A program made the translations under genes and the position numbers. This document shows positions 24,788-34,100 of a DNA stretch of 64,000 nt, piece by piece (within the stretch, counting starts at the first letter, position 1; every line of letters starts with the position of its first letter). The stretch covers positions 434,001 through 498,000 of the forward strand of contig NZ_CP085636.1 in assembly GCF_027571385.1 (NCBI RefSeq). Reading direction: 5' to 3'. The DNA is from Shewanella sp. MTB7 (GTDB lineage Bacteria; Pseudomonadota; Gammaproteobacteria; Enterobacterales; Shewanellaceae). The notes under the pieces were generated by a model. It did not search any database. It saw only the letters and a list, made by a program, of their open reading frames with translations, and was not told the origin of the DNA.

Positions 24788-26500
24788 CTATGCCGTCGCA
24801 GGCCAGTCTTCGACAACGTCAGCAAGCTCTCTCACCGCGCCGGACAGCTTCTCTACTATCTGCGCAGCATTACTATCTAATCCGTTCAAGTAGCTGGTGG
24901 TTGACTCTGCAAAAGTAGCATAGCCTTGGTTTAGGCTCTCAAGAGTCTTGCCTAATGATTCATCTACTTCGGTAAAGCGATCTTGGTAGCTTTGCCAGTA
25001 ACTACGCACTTCATCTTGCATCTCTTTTAATTGTGCTACTGCCTGTTGACTCGTTTGCGCGGAATCTGAAAGTGTATAAATTCCAGTTTTCAATGCATCG
25101 CCACAGTTATTTAAATCTTCAGCTAAGTCAGCTATTGGCTCTACAACAGCTGCGATACGCTGATGAACTTCAGACAAAGATACAACCACAAGACGAATTT
25201 CTTCTGCTAGGGCTTTATTGTTCGATGTAATGTCAGCAATATCGTTAGTACTATCACGTAGCTTACTGATAGAAGAGTCGAATTCAGTGGCAATTTTACG
25301 CATATTATTTGCAGACTCTTGCGTCGCTTCTTTCAGCATAGTCGTCATCTCACCGACAGATTGTGTGACACCATTTACCATGCTTGCAACACCAGCGCTA
25401 ATCTCCTCACGCATCTGGTTTGAGCCTTCTGTAAAGGCTTTGCTTAAGTCACCAATCGTATCTTTGGTGCTCTTCTGCATACTTTCATGATTGTCATTCA
25501 TCGCCTTCATCTGCTCACGCAAATCGCCTGATAATGATTGCATCGTGGTAGCAAATGCCTCCATCTCTTTGCCCGCGGCACCTGAAATACTCTGACTAAA
25601 CTCAGAGATAAGACGCTCAATTGTTTCGTCTGCGGCTTTCGATTGGTTTTGATTGAGTTGTTCTAATGCTAATTGAATCTTACCGAGCGTTTCGTTTAAA
25701 GGCTGCGATACTTGCTCGTTAAGGACTTGTCCTAGGCTAACCGCTAAATCTGTAGAGAAACTATTCAATGCTTGGCTTTGACTGCGAGCCTCAATTAATA
25801 TGCAGGTATTAAGCCGCTCGGCACTAATAAACTCCAAACGCTCCTCAAGTAAGTCATTCCATTCACTGAGTAAATGTTTTAGTTCATAACTATGCTTTTT
25901 CTCCCGCCATGAGAAAACCATCGATGTAATTAAGCCTGCAATAGAGGTTAAAAAGGCGAGAGATGCGCCATCAAGTAAATGAGATAAGGCACCTTTAGCT
26001 TCATCGATATTGTTAGACCCAATACCAGAAGACGCAAGGTAGATGCCTGCGACTAACCCTAAGAAAGTGCCTAAAATCCCTAACCCTGTTAGCTTGTTAG
26101 GGACAGAATTAAAGTAACGCACATTAACATGGGGTCTAATAATCGTTTGGTCGGAGAAAAATTGCTGCGGTCTGCTTGTATTAACAATTACCGAACTATC
26201 TGTAATGTGATGCTCTCCTGGTCGCAATAAAACCTCGCTAAATTCTCGCCATGGGTTTTTCATTATTGGAGAGTTAGCAATCGTATCCTCAAGCTCATAA
26301 AACTCTTCAGGGAATTGTTCCACACCTTCGATACGAGATAAATGATCAACAACAGGCTGTAACTGGGCTTTCAGTGAATTACATTTTTTTTTGAAAAGGT
26401 GCCAGTTAACTAATGCGATACCAACAATTATCGCAATTTGTAATGCGATACCAATGCCTGATGTAAAGAATTCAGCCATCATAACTAGAATGTTTTTCAT
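24788..26500 (-). CDS. zorA: Zorya ZorA, MotA-like motor subunit with long cytoplasmic tail
   Basis: A 570-aa inner-membrane protein. TM1 is at about residues 12-32. TM2 and TM3 (LTGLGILGTFLGLVAGIYLAS and LDGASLAFLTSIAGLITSMVFSW) lie near 135-210 and form the MotA/TolQ/ExbB-like core. The remaining 350 residues are predicted helical coiled coil, the tail that transmits the signal into the cytoplasm. E. coli type I ZorA is longer (about 700 aa), so the tail is shorter here. It starts 92 bp after hsdS. The ATG overlaps a five-codon leader frame and has no ribosome-binding site of its own. Confidence 0.92.
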   Translation of the reverse strand: MKNILVMMAEFFTSGIGIALQIAIIVGIALVNWHLFKKKCNSLKAQLQPVVDHLSRIEGVEQFPEEFYELEDTIANSPIMKNPWREFSEVLLRPGEHHITDSSVIVNTSRPQQFFSDQTIIRPHVNVRYFNSVPNKLTGLGILGTFLGLVAGIYLASSGIGSNNIDEAKGALSHLLDGASLAFLTSIAGLITSMVFSWREKKHSYELKHLLSEWNDLLEERLEFISAERLNTCILIEARSQSQALNSFSTDLAVSLGQVLNEQVSQPLNETLGKIQLALEQLNQNQSKAADETIERLISEFSQSISGAAGKEMEAFATTMQSLSGDLREQMKAMNDNHESMQKSTKDTIGDLSKAFTEGSNQMREEISAGVASMVNGVTQSVGEMTTMLKEATQESANNMRKIATEFDSSISKLRDSTNDIADITSNNKALAEEIRLVVVSLSEVHQRIAAVVEPIADLAEDLNNCGDALKTGIYTLSDSAQTSQQAVAQLKEMQDEVRSYWQSYQDRFTEVDESLGKTLESLNQGYATFAESTTSYLNGLDSNAAQIVEKLSGAVRELADVVEDWPATA

Positions 26501-26514
26501 TTATTTTTACTCAT
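26497..26514 (-). promoter_or_regulatory. five-codon leader frame coupled to zorA
   Basis: GGAAGG lies 6 nt before ATG 26514, which encodes M-S-K-N-K and a TGA overlapping the zorA start as ATGA. The good ribosome-binding site belongs to the leader, not to zorA. ZorA synthesis may therefore depend on termination and re-initiation, or the site may simply serve zorA at long spacing. Confidence 0.4.
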
Positions 26515-26592
26515 TTAATCCTTCCGTGGAACTCAAAAGCACTATGACACAAATCAAGATTATTTATAATACATACAGCTGGATGCACATTC

Positions 26593-28017
26593 TCATACTG
26601 TTGCCTTCTTCGCTCTGGGCTTTTTAGCTGGCTTCTTTTTAACAGCAAGGGCTTCACGTTCGGCTTTGATGTGATCAAGCAGGGCTTCGGCGCTGTTTGA
26701 ACCTGATATCAAGGACGGGTTCTCGGTGCGCCAGTCGGCGGTGAGTTCGCCTCTGAAAGCTTTAGCGAGTATCGACTGGGTGAGGTTATTAACTCGTGCT
26801 TGGGCGGCATTGACCTGAGCTTCGACTTTATCGGCGAAAGCAAACAGCTCTTCGACACGGCGGACGATCTCGGTTTGTTCTTTTAATGTAGGTAAAGCGA
26901 ACTCTACATCTTTAATATTTTGTAAGTTTAATCCAGGCTTGCCACCACCATACGCCATATCTGTGAGTTGTTTTCTTCCAGCGTTTTGAGCTTTAAGCAT
27001 CAACTCGATAAAAACTGAGTTAGAAGTGTCTTTCAACCTCAAAAGAGCCACATGTTGGCTTATGTAGGCGTCTTCGATTGATTTCCTTATTCGTGCACAC
27101 TTAGTAACATTTGCCCCAGTGATCGTTATCAGTAAGTCTTCCTTCTGCACTTTCGTTCTTCTTCCTTCAATTTGATCAGGGAGAGAGACAAATGCAGCGT
27201 CTTCGATCTTTAATTCGTCAGAGTTAATATCCTGCGAGCGGATAAATAATGAACCTGAGTCAGAATAGTACTTTGCCCAGCCACGAGAACCACTAGTGAC
27301 ATAGTCAATTACAAGCTCTATTTTGCTTTGCTCCCAGCTTCTTGGAACGGAAAAATACTTATTTATAGTTTGGTAATCAGAATCTCCACGCCACTCTTCT
27401 GTTAATTTGCCACTCACTGCGGCGGCGAGGACGGATTGGCGGAATGATTTTAAGATGGCAGGAATTGCATCGAGGCGGGCTTTGGTGCTATCCACCTGCG
27501 TTAGCAGTTCATCCAGCTTGTCGGCAATGACTTTTTGTTCGGCTAGCGGGGCTAAACGAAATGGTATCGTCTTAGCTGTAGCCCCAGAAAGCTCTTTAAA
27601 TGTTGTACCAGAACCTAAGCTCTCAGCTAAATCACGAATACTTTTGAGGTAATAAAAAGCATAAGTTGAATCAACTTGCTCCGTAAAAACAAAGTTCTTA
27701 AAACCTTGATTAGTACAGATTGGATTTTCAGCTATAACAACATAGCCTATTGGGGCGCGACTACTAAATAGCAGAGCTCCTTTAGGCATTAATTTAGCAG
27801 AGCTTGAGTCGTAGCCTTCTTGGCTTAAATCTCTAGCACCATGCAATATAAATTTGCTTTTATATTTGCTTAAATCTGCGGGCGTAAGCCAGGCAATCTC
27901 ACTACCTGGAGTTGCAAAGTTGTCTGGATTACCAGCTTTGGGAGTGCCTCCTGCTACCACATTAGCTATATTGCCAATAGGCTGTTCTAACCACCCCTCA
28001 GGAATCACTTGGCTCAT
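26593..28017 (-). CDS. hsdS: type I restriction-modification specificity subunit HsdS
   Basis: A 474-aa protein with two target-recognition domains (about 1-190 and 220-410). Each is followed by a conserved helical spacer with a repeated signature, SVLAAAVSGKLTEEWR and SILAKAFRGELTADWR. The first domain opens WLEQPIGNIANVVAGGTPKAG. HsdS selects the bipartite recognition sequence for methylation and cleavage; the sequence cannot be read from the protein. It overlaps hsdM by 4 bp. The C-terminus ends in a Lys/Ala-rich tail (KKKPAKKPRAKKATV), which is unusual. Confidence 0.92.
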   Translation of the reverse strand: MSQVIPEGWLEQPIGNIANVVAGGTPKAGNPDNFATPGSEIAWLTPADLSKYKSKFILHGARDLSQEGYDSSSAKLMPKGALLFSSRAPIGYVVIAENPICTNQGFKNFVFTEQVDSTYAFYYLKSIRDLAESLGSGTTFKELSGATAKTIPFRLAPLAEQKVIADKLDELLTQVDSTKARLDAIPAILKSFRQSVLAAAVSGKLTEEWRGDSDYQTINKYFSVPRSWEQSKIELVIDYVTSGSRGWAKYYSDSGSLFIRSQDINSDELKIEDAAFVSLPDQIEGRRTKVQKEDLLITITGANVTKCARIRKSIEDAYISQHVALLRLKDTSNSVFIELMLKAQNAGRKQLTDMAYGGGKPGLNLQNIKDVEFALPTLKEQTEIVRRVEELFAFADKVEAQVNAAQARVNNLTQSILAKAFRGELTADWRTENPSLISGSNSAEALLDHIKAEREALAVKKKPAKKPRAKKATV

Positions 28018-29630
28018 CCCTTCACCTCTAACTCTGCACCTAGTGATTTCATTAAAGCCTCAAGATCGGCTAATGCACCTTTGAGCTCTGTCATGGCCTC
28101 GCCTGCCAACTCTTCTGGTGTGCCTAAGTCCGCAGCATCGACGCTGTTAGCGTCTTTAAGCCATGAGATATCCAATGAATCTGATTTGCTGTTGCGGATG
28201 AATTCACGACTAAATACGCGCCAACGGCTGTGCGCTACTCTTTGCTGCGCTTTCTCGCTGATATCTAACCCTTGATTAACCACTGAATCATCAACTTCAG
28301 CTTCTTCGGCATTAAACGACCATTCACCTTCCTTACGGTCAGTTAACGCGACGTTACACACAGTTTCAAATGGCTTAAGGTGTTGCTCACCAAACGGGGT
28401 ACGTTTACCAAAGTTAGGCATGTTGGTTCGTAGGTCGTAAACCCAAGTATTCTTAGTGCAGTTCTCTTCCTGTAACTTGTCTGTTTCACTGCCTTTAGTG
28501 AAGAACAGTACGTTGGTCTTCACGCCTGCGGCGTAAAAGATACCCGTTGGTAAACGTAAAATTGTGTGCAGGTTGCACTTGTTCATCAAATCCGCACGGA
28601 TACTGGTGCCCACGCCTGCTTCAAACAAGACGTTATCAGGTAATACTACGGCAGCACGTCCACCAGCCTTTAAGTTACGATAGATATGCTGCAGGAAGGC
28701 TAGCTGCTTGTTGCTGGTGGGATAGGTGAGATCATCACGGGTAATGGAGGCATCGCCGCCCTTGCTGGTACCAAACGGTGGGTTAGCGAGGATAATATCC
28801 GCTTTTGGTAGAGCGGCGCCCACTTGACCGAGTGAGTTACCTAGATGTACCACACCTTCGTCATCGCCTTCCATGCCATGCAGTAGGCAGTTCATCAAGG
28901 CTAAACGGCGAGTGGAGGGTACTAGCTCAACACCGACAAAGGCATTGTGTTTTTGAAATGCTTTTACATTATCTTTTAGATCATATAAATCGTCAGTTTG
29001 GTCTTTTATATAACGGTCAGCCGCTATCAAGAAACCTGCGGTACCTGCGGCAGGGTCTTGAATGACTTCGCCAGGTTGTGGGTTGATAACACGCACCATA
29101 GAGTCAATTAAGGCTCGCGGAGTGAAGTACTGACCAGCACCGGATTTAGTCTCGTTAGCGTTCTTTTCTAGTAAGCCTTCGTATAAGTCACCTAAGCCAT
29201 CTTTTTGGGCGCTGAACCAGTCGATAGAATCAAGTGATTTGATTAACTGCTTTAAGTGGCGTGGTTCACGCAGGCGTGTTTGTGCATCGGCGTAGATAGC
29301 AAGAATTAATGGATCTGTGACGACTATTTTCTCGATGGTATTTTTTGGATCGTCAGGATCGACTTCACGACGCTTACCTGTAGATAGTGCCATCAAGGTA
29401 TTTTTATAGTCGTTCAATAAGTTGATGCCATCTTTGTCACTTAAGTCACTCCAGCGACACCCTTCAGGTAAGGTATGCTTATTCAGTAGCCCAGCTTCTG
29501 TGTTCTCATGCACCATCTTGATAAACAGCAGTAATACTAGCTCGGTAACGTAATCAGAATAGTTAATGCCGTCGTCACGCAGTACGTCACAGAGGTTCCA
29601 CAGCTTTTGTACTATATCGTTGTTGCTCAT
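28014..29630 (-). CDS. hsdM: type I restriction-modification DNA methyltransferase HsdM
   Basis: A 538-aa N6-adenine methyltransferase. The N-terminal helical domain (VQKLWNLCDVLRDDGINYSDYV) is followed by SAM-binding DPAAGTAGFLI and catalytic NPPFGTSKGG, then FYAAGVKTNVLFF. ATG 29630 is chosen because GAG lies 9 nt upstream; an in-frame TTG four codons earlier is less likely. It methylates host DNA with HsdS and is required for HsdR activity. The stop overlaps the hsdS start (ATGA). The fic gene lies 55 bp upstream. Confidence 0.94.
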   Translation of the reverse strand: MSNNDIVQKLWNLCDVLRDDGINYSDYVTELVLLLFIKMVHENTEAGLLNKHTLPEGCRWSDLSDKDGINLLNDYKNTLMALSTGKRREVDPDDPKNTIEKIVVTDPLILAIYADAQTRLREPRHLKQLIKSLDSIDWFSAQKDGLGDLYEGLLEKNANETKSGAGQYFTPRALIDSMVRVINPQPGEVIQDPAAGTAGFLIAADRYIKDQTDDLYDLKDNVKAFQKHNAFVGVELVPSTRRLALMNCLLHGMEGDDEGVVHLGNSLGQVGAALPKADIILANPPFGTSKGGDASITRDDLTYPTSNKQLAFLQHIYRNLKAGGRAAVVLPDNVLFEAGVGTSIRADLMNKCNLHTILRLPTGIFYAAGVKTNVLFFTKGSETDKLQEENCTKNTWVYDLRTNMPNFGKRTPFGEQHLKPFETVCNVALTDRKEGEWSFNAEEAEVDDSVVNQGLDISEKAQQRVAHSRWRVFSREFIRNSKSDSLDISWLKDANSVDAADLGTPEELAGEAMTELKGALADLEALMKSLGAELEVKG

Positions 29631-29685
29631 AATATTTCTCAATCTTAAAATAATTTGGATTAAATTCTGTTACTGATGCAGTGGC

Positions 29686-30864
29686 TTACTTTGTGGTTGC
29701 ATTAGTACTTTCTTTTGCGCTATCGGCATCAAGCTTTTTGCTTTCAATATCAAAGTAAGGGCTGAACTGATTACTATCCTTGGTCATCAGAGTTACAAAT
29801 TTCGGGTGAACAAATAGCTTCTCTTTACCCGATTGCACCTCTTGTAACACACCAATATCACATAGCTGCTTTAAGTAGACTGAGGCGGTTTGACGTTTAG
29901 CTAAGCCACTTTCGACTAAGTTTTGAATGCGGCAGTAGGGCTGCTCGAAGATCACCTGTACTAGCTCGTAGCTGTATATTTTAGGTAGCTGCTGCCGTAC
30001 ATATTCAGTGGTGTGTTCAATTAGTTCGCGGGCAGCTGCGATTTTATGGGTAGTCCACTTGGCGGTTTGCTCTACGGCATTGAGGATAAAGATGATCCAC
30101 GGTTGCCACTCCTGCTTGGTGGTTACGTTCAATAGCAATCGGTAATAATCTTGTTTATTAGCGACGATATAACGACTTAGGTACAAGATCGGCGCACTAA
30201 GCAGTTGTTGGTCGATAAGGTAGAGGATATTCAGCACACGACCTGTACGGCCATTACCATCGATAAAAGGATGGATAGCTTCAAATTGGTAATGGGCCAT
30301 GGCCATTTTAATCAGTGGATCAACATCATCTTGATTGTGTAGAAAAGCTTCCCAGTTACTTAGCAAGTCACGAATAACCTTCTCGCCTGCTGGTGGGGTA
30401 TAGATAACTTCACCAGTGGCCTGATTGGTTAAGCTAGTACCTGGTACTTTACGCACATCCATCTGTACCGATTTAATGGTACTGCAAATCTTTAATGCGG
30501 TGGTAACACATAAAGGCCTACTGGTCAGTTCTGTAAAGCCTTGGTATAGGGCGGTGCGATAACGCAGCGCCTCTTTGGTCATGGGGTCGGCTTGGCTATC
30601 TTCCTGAGCGTACTGGAATAGCTTGTCGGTAGTGGTGACAATATTTTCAATCTCACTACTGCCTTGCGCTTCAAGCAGTGGCAGTAAGTTGATGAGTAGC
30701 CCTTGGTTTGGCAATAACTCTCCCGCTTGCTTTAGTTCGGCAAGGGCGGCACGTGCTGGAATACAGGCTTTTAGTATGAGTAAGGTTTCGGCTAACTCCC
30801 CAAGATCACTCCCTAGCGGCAGTGGGGGTAAATGGTTGTATGCTTGTTCAGCTTGCCATTTCAT
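29686..30864 (-). CDS. class II Fic-domain AMPylase with C-terminal winged helix
   Basis: A 392-aa protein. The Fic active site HPFIDGNGRTGR is near residues 198-209. The inhibitory motif SxxxEN (S69-N74, in GSSEIENIV) precedes the Fic core, which defines class II and implies auto-inhibition. The C-terminal part (about 280-350, NLVESGLAKRQTASVYLKQL) is a winged-helix DNA-binding domain. The start is set at ATG 30864, with AGAAGG upstream and the family-typical MKWQAEQAYN. An ATG at 30891 lies inside an operator half-site. Such Fic genes often sit inside type I RM operons; the target is unknown. The winged helix may bind the palindromes upstream (inference). Confidence 0.88.
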   Translation of the reverse strand: MKWQAEQAYNHLPPLPLGSDLGELAETLLILKACIPARAALAELKQAGELLPNQGLLINLLPLLEAQGSSEIENIVTTTDKLFQYAQEDSQADPMTKEALRYRTALYQGFTELTSRPLCVTTALKICSTIKSVQMDVRKVPGTSLTNQATGEVIYTPPAGEKVIRDLLSNWEAFLHNQDDVDPLIKMAMAHYQFEAIHPFIDGNGRTGRVLNILYLIDQQLLSAPILYLSRYIVANKQDYYRLLLNVTTKQEWQPWIIFILNAVEQTAKWTTHKIAAARELIEHTTEYVRQQLPKIYSYELVQVIFEQPYCRIQNLVESGLAKRQTASVYLKQLCDIGVLQEVQSGKEKLFVHPKFVTLMTKDSNQFSPYFDIESKKLDADSAKESTNATTK

Positions 30865-30883
30865 GTTTAAAAAACCTTCTTTT

Positions 30884-31013
30884 ATCGACATAAATAGATA
30901 TTGCAGTGAGCTTATGTCGATTCAATCGACATGTAAAGAAAACATGTTTATAAAAACTGATTTAATCGACATGAATGGCGTATTTTGAGTCGTTATGTCG
31001 ATTGTATCGACAT
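30884..31013 (-). promoter_or_regulatory. fic operator array: ATGTCGAT-N3-ATCGACAT sites at 40-41 bp period
   Basis: ATCGACAT occurs at 30884, 30925, 30965 and 31006, spaced 41, 40 and 41 bp. At 30914-30932 and 30995-31013 it is completed to a 19-bp palindrome by the mirror arm ATGTCGAT. The array fills the fic upstream region, so auto-regulation by the Fic winged-helix domain is the simplest reading. Confidence 0.75.
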
Positions 31014-31079
31014 GTATAGAAAGTGCCGATATCTATACAGGTAAAATTTATATGTATAGAAAACACGAATTCCTATACA
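31013..31079 (-). promoter_or_regulatory. second operator class upstream of fic: TGTATAG-N13-CTATACA twice
   Basis: Two inverted repeats, 31013-31039 and 31053-31079, have the same 7-bp arms and the same 13-bp spacer, 40 bp apart. The first abuts the last ATCGACAT palindrome. The second has arms that extend to 10 bp (31050-31082). They are different in sequence from the other sites but keep the same phase. Confidence 0.7.
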
Positions 31080-31111
31080 TATCCCTGCGACCATATTCCA
31101 GAGACTAAGTA

Positions 31112-34100
31112 CTAGCCAGCTTGCCAAAGGTACTCATTAAGTTCATCGAGTACTGTATCTAGCTGATCATCGAGCACACTGTTAAAGCGCTTAGCACCGC
31201 CATGATCGGCGAATCGTAGGTTAACGAAGGACTTATCAATTACCGCTTCATGGATCAACTGCTTAGCAAGGCGCTCTAACCACTTACGCTGATTGGGGGT
31301 CCAATTATGTTCGCTGTAGATGCGCTGCATAGCGTTACTTACGCGTTGCTCAAAGGGGATTAAGGCCTCATTGATGGCGGCCTGTCTGATATAACCGATA
31401 ATACTGGCGGCGATATCTTGGTTGGTATTCTTGCGCCATGCGCTTTGTAGGTGGGCTTCGTTGTAGCCTGCTTCATCTAGCAATAGCTTAACTTCTTTGA
31501 GTTGCTCGCGAGTGAGGTCTTTGGGCCTATTCACCACGACAGACAGTGCTGCCGATTGGTTGATGTTGTCTTTGATAAAGGTATTAAAACTCTCGAGATA
31601 ATCAGCAGGCTTTTCATGTACACCATAGCTTTGCTGACGACTTAAGAATTCATCATGGCCTTCATAGATAACAGGCATTTTGTCGCTACCTGCCAAGAAA
31701 CGTACTTCAGCGAGTTGATTGATTAAGCCTTGATGTTGTTTGAAGAACTGCGCTGCCTGTTTAGGCCCTATTTGATGTAGGTGCTGGTGGAGCTTATCGG
31801 GGGCAACGCCCCACATTCCTTCAAGTTGGTCTAACTTGGCTTTAAGCTCTGGTTTACTCTCTGCTTTTTTAACGGCTTTGCGCATAACTCGCATGACTTT
31901 TTGGGTCAGTTGATTCAGCACATCATTGGCGTGACTCGTCTCTGTCTGCTCACCTGGTGTATTTAGCGCTTGCTCTAAGTGAGCATCATCGCTCAGTTCG
32001 TCCACCAGCTGCTCTAAGGTGATATTAGGATCTTTGACAATCGGCTTCATGGTGTTGATCGCTTCTAGTGCACTGTAGAGATCGACAGGGTCGTAGACTT
32101 TGAAGACGGTTTTGCCTATTTCGTCACAGCGACGTGTTGCACGGCCCATCATCTGCTCGTACAAAATACGGGATTTAACGCGGCGTAGGAACACCAGGTG
32201 GCTGATTGTAGGAACATCGATACCAGTGGTGAGTAGATCGACGGTCACGGCAATATTAGGGTAACGTTCATTTTTATATTGCCGAATGAGCTGACTGACC
32301 TTATCACTTTTTCCGGTGATTTTTGCAACGGCAGCCTGATTGTAATCATCACCGTACATCTTGTTAAAGGCACTATCTAGCGCGGTTTTAACCATATCGG
32401 CATGCAGGTCTGTAGTGCAGAATATTAACGTTTTTTCATCACCAAAAGGGTCAAGCTCGTTAACTAACTGATCGCAGATAACGTCATTAAATCCTTTGGT
32501 TATAACGCGGCGATTAAAAGATTCTACATCGAACTTAAGTTCATCTTCTAAGTCGGCTGATTCAACTTCTCCGGTTTGAGTATTAATGGCGGATACGGTT
32601 TCGCCTTTTTCAAACTTAATGCCATTTTTGCTTAGTAGGGTTTCATAGCGAATAGGAGGCTCATGATCGATGAGCCAATCTTCTGCCACGGCTTCGCGAT
32701 AACTATAGGTGTATATTGGCTTACCGAAGATCTCGCTGGTGTGCTTTGCTGGAGTAGCGGTAAGGCCGATGCGAACAGCATCAAAGTAATCGAGTACGCG
32801 GCGATAGCTGGAGAGGTACTGGCTAGCGTCACGGTTAGCGAGTTCGCCTTCAGTCATTTTCTGATCGAGTGCATATCCCCTGTGTGCTTCATCGACAATA
32901 ATACAGTCGAACTCATCGAGGGACGGTGGCGTGTCAGACATAAAGATGCGCTTCACCATTGCTTGCACGGTGGCAACTTGAATACGGGTTTCGGCTTCAC
33001 TACTCATATCACCCAGTTCGGCAATATTGTAGATAGAAGATAGTGTCTTATTCTGTTCAAGCTTTGCTTCATCGAACGAGTCGCAGGCTTGAGTCCCAAG
33101 CGCGGTTCTGTCTACTAAGAACAAGATGCGTTTAAAGCGTTCGGCCTTAAGAAAGCGATACATCAAGCCGATGATGGTTCGGGTTTTACCTGTACCTGTA
33201 GCCATTGCTAGCAAGCATTGAGTTTTATCTTGTTCAAGAGCAGATTCTACCGCCACGATTGCTTTTTGCTGATAATCACGCAGGCCTAAATAATCGAAAC
33301 CCTCTTGCTGCAGCAACTTTTCTGCTTCCTCTCTGCTGCGCTTTAATTTATCGATAAGTCCATCGGGAGAATGGAATTGTTGCAGTGGTCTTTTGGCATT
33401 ACTTGTTTTGCGGGTATCGCGGAACCAAGTGCCTGAGAGCTCAGCAAGCTGCTTGTTGAAGGGGCGTCCATTGCAGGAGTAAACAAATGGAATGTGGTAA
33501 TGCCCATCTTCCTCATCAGCCCAAGCTACGGTTCTATTTTCTAGCTCCCATGCTCCCTTTTGAGGCGAGATGAGTTTATAGCCTTTAGAGTAGCGCTCTG
33601 CTTGGGGGATTTTACCCGCTACATTGGTGTTCTCTTTTTTAGCTTCAACCACTGCAATAGGCGTTAAACCGCAAAATAGGACGTAATCAGCACGCCCGCC
33701 TTGGCCGTTATGTTTGGTTGGCCATTCTGCAATTGCGAGGTTTTTACCTTTTTCGGGTCTGATGCCTTTCTGGTATGTTAGCTCTTGGCTATCAGCTTCC
33801 CAGCCTGCATCGGTTAGCTGTTGGTCTATGAGGATACGGGTTAGTTCCTCATTAAGGGTAAAGCGACTGCTGGCGGTGTTGGTACGCTTATTCACATCTT
33901 TGCGCTGAGCTTTAATCGCCTTGAGTGTTTCCTCTGTTTGCTCGGCTAACTGCTTTTGAAGCTTTGTAAGCTTGTTATCAAATTCAGCTTGTTGCTTGGC
34001 GAGTGCTTGCTCATGTGATTTGGCCTGAATAGCCAGTTCTCTGGCTTCTGCATTCATCTGCTCGGCAAGAACAGCAAACTCCTCTTTCTCGCGCTCAAGT

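Noticed and set aside
32663..33043. 126-codon plus-strand frame within hsdR
   Set aside because: It is antisense to the helicase motifs of hsdR, which are intact, and has no recognisable product.
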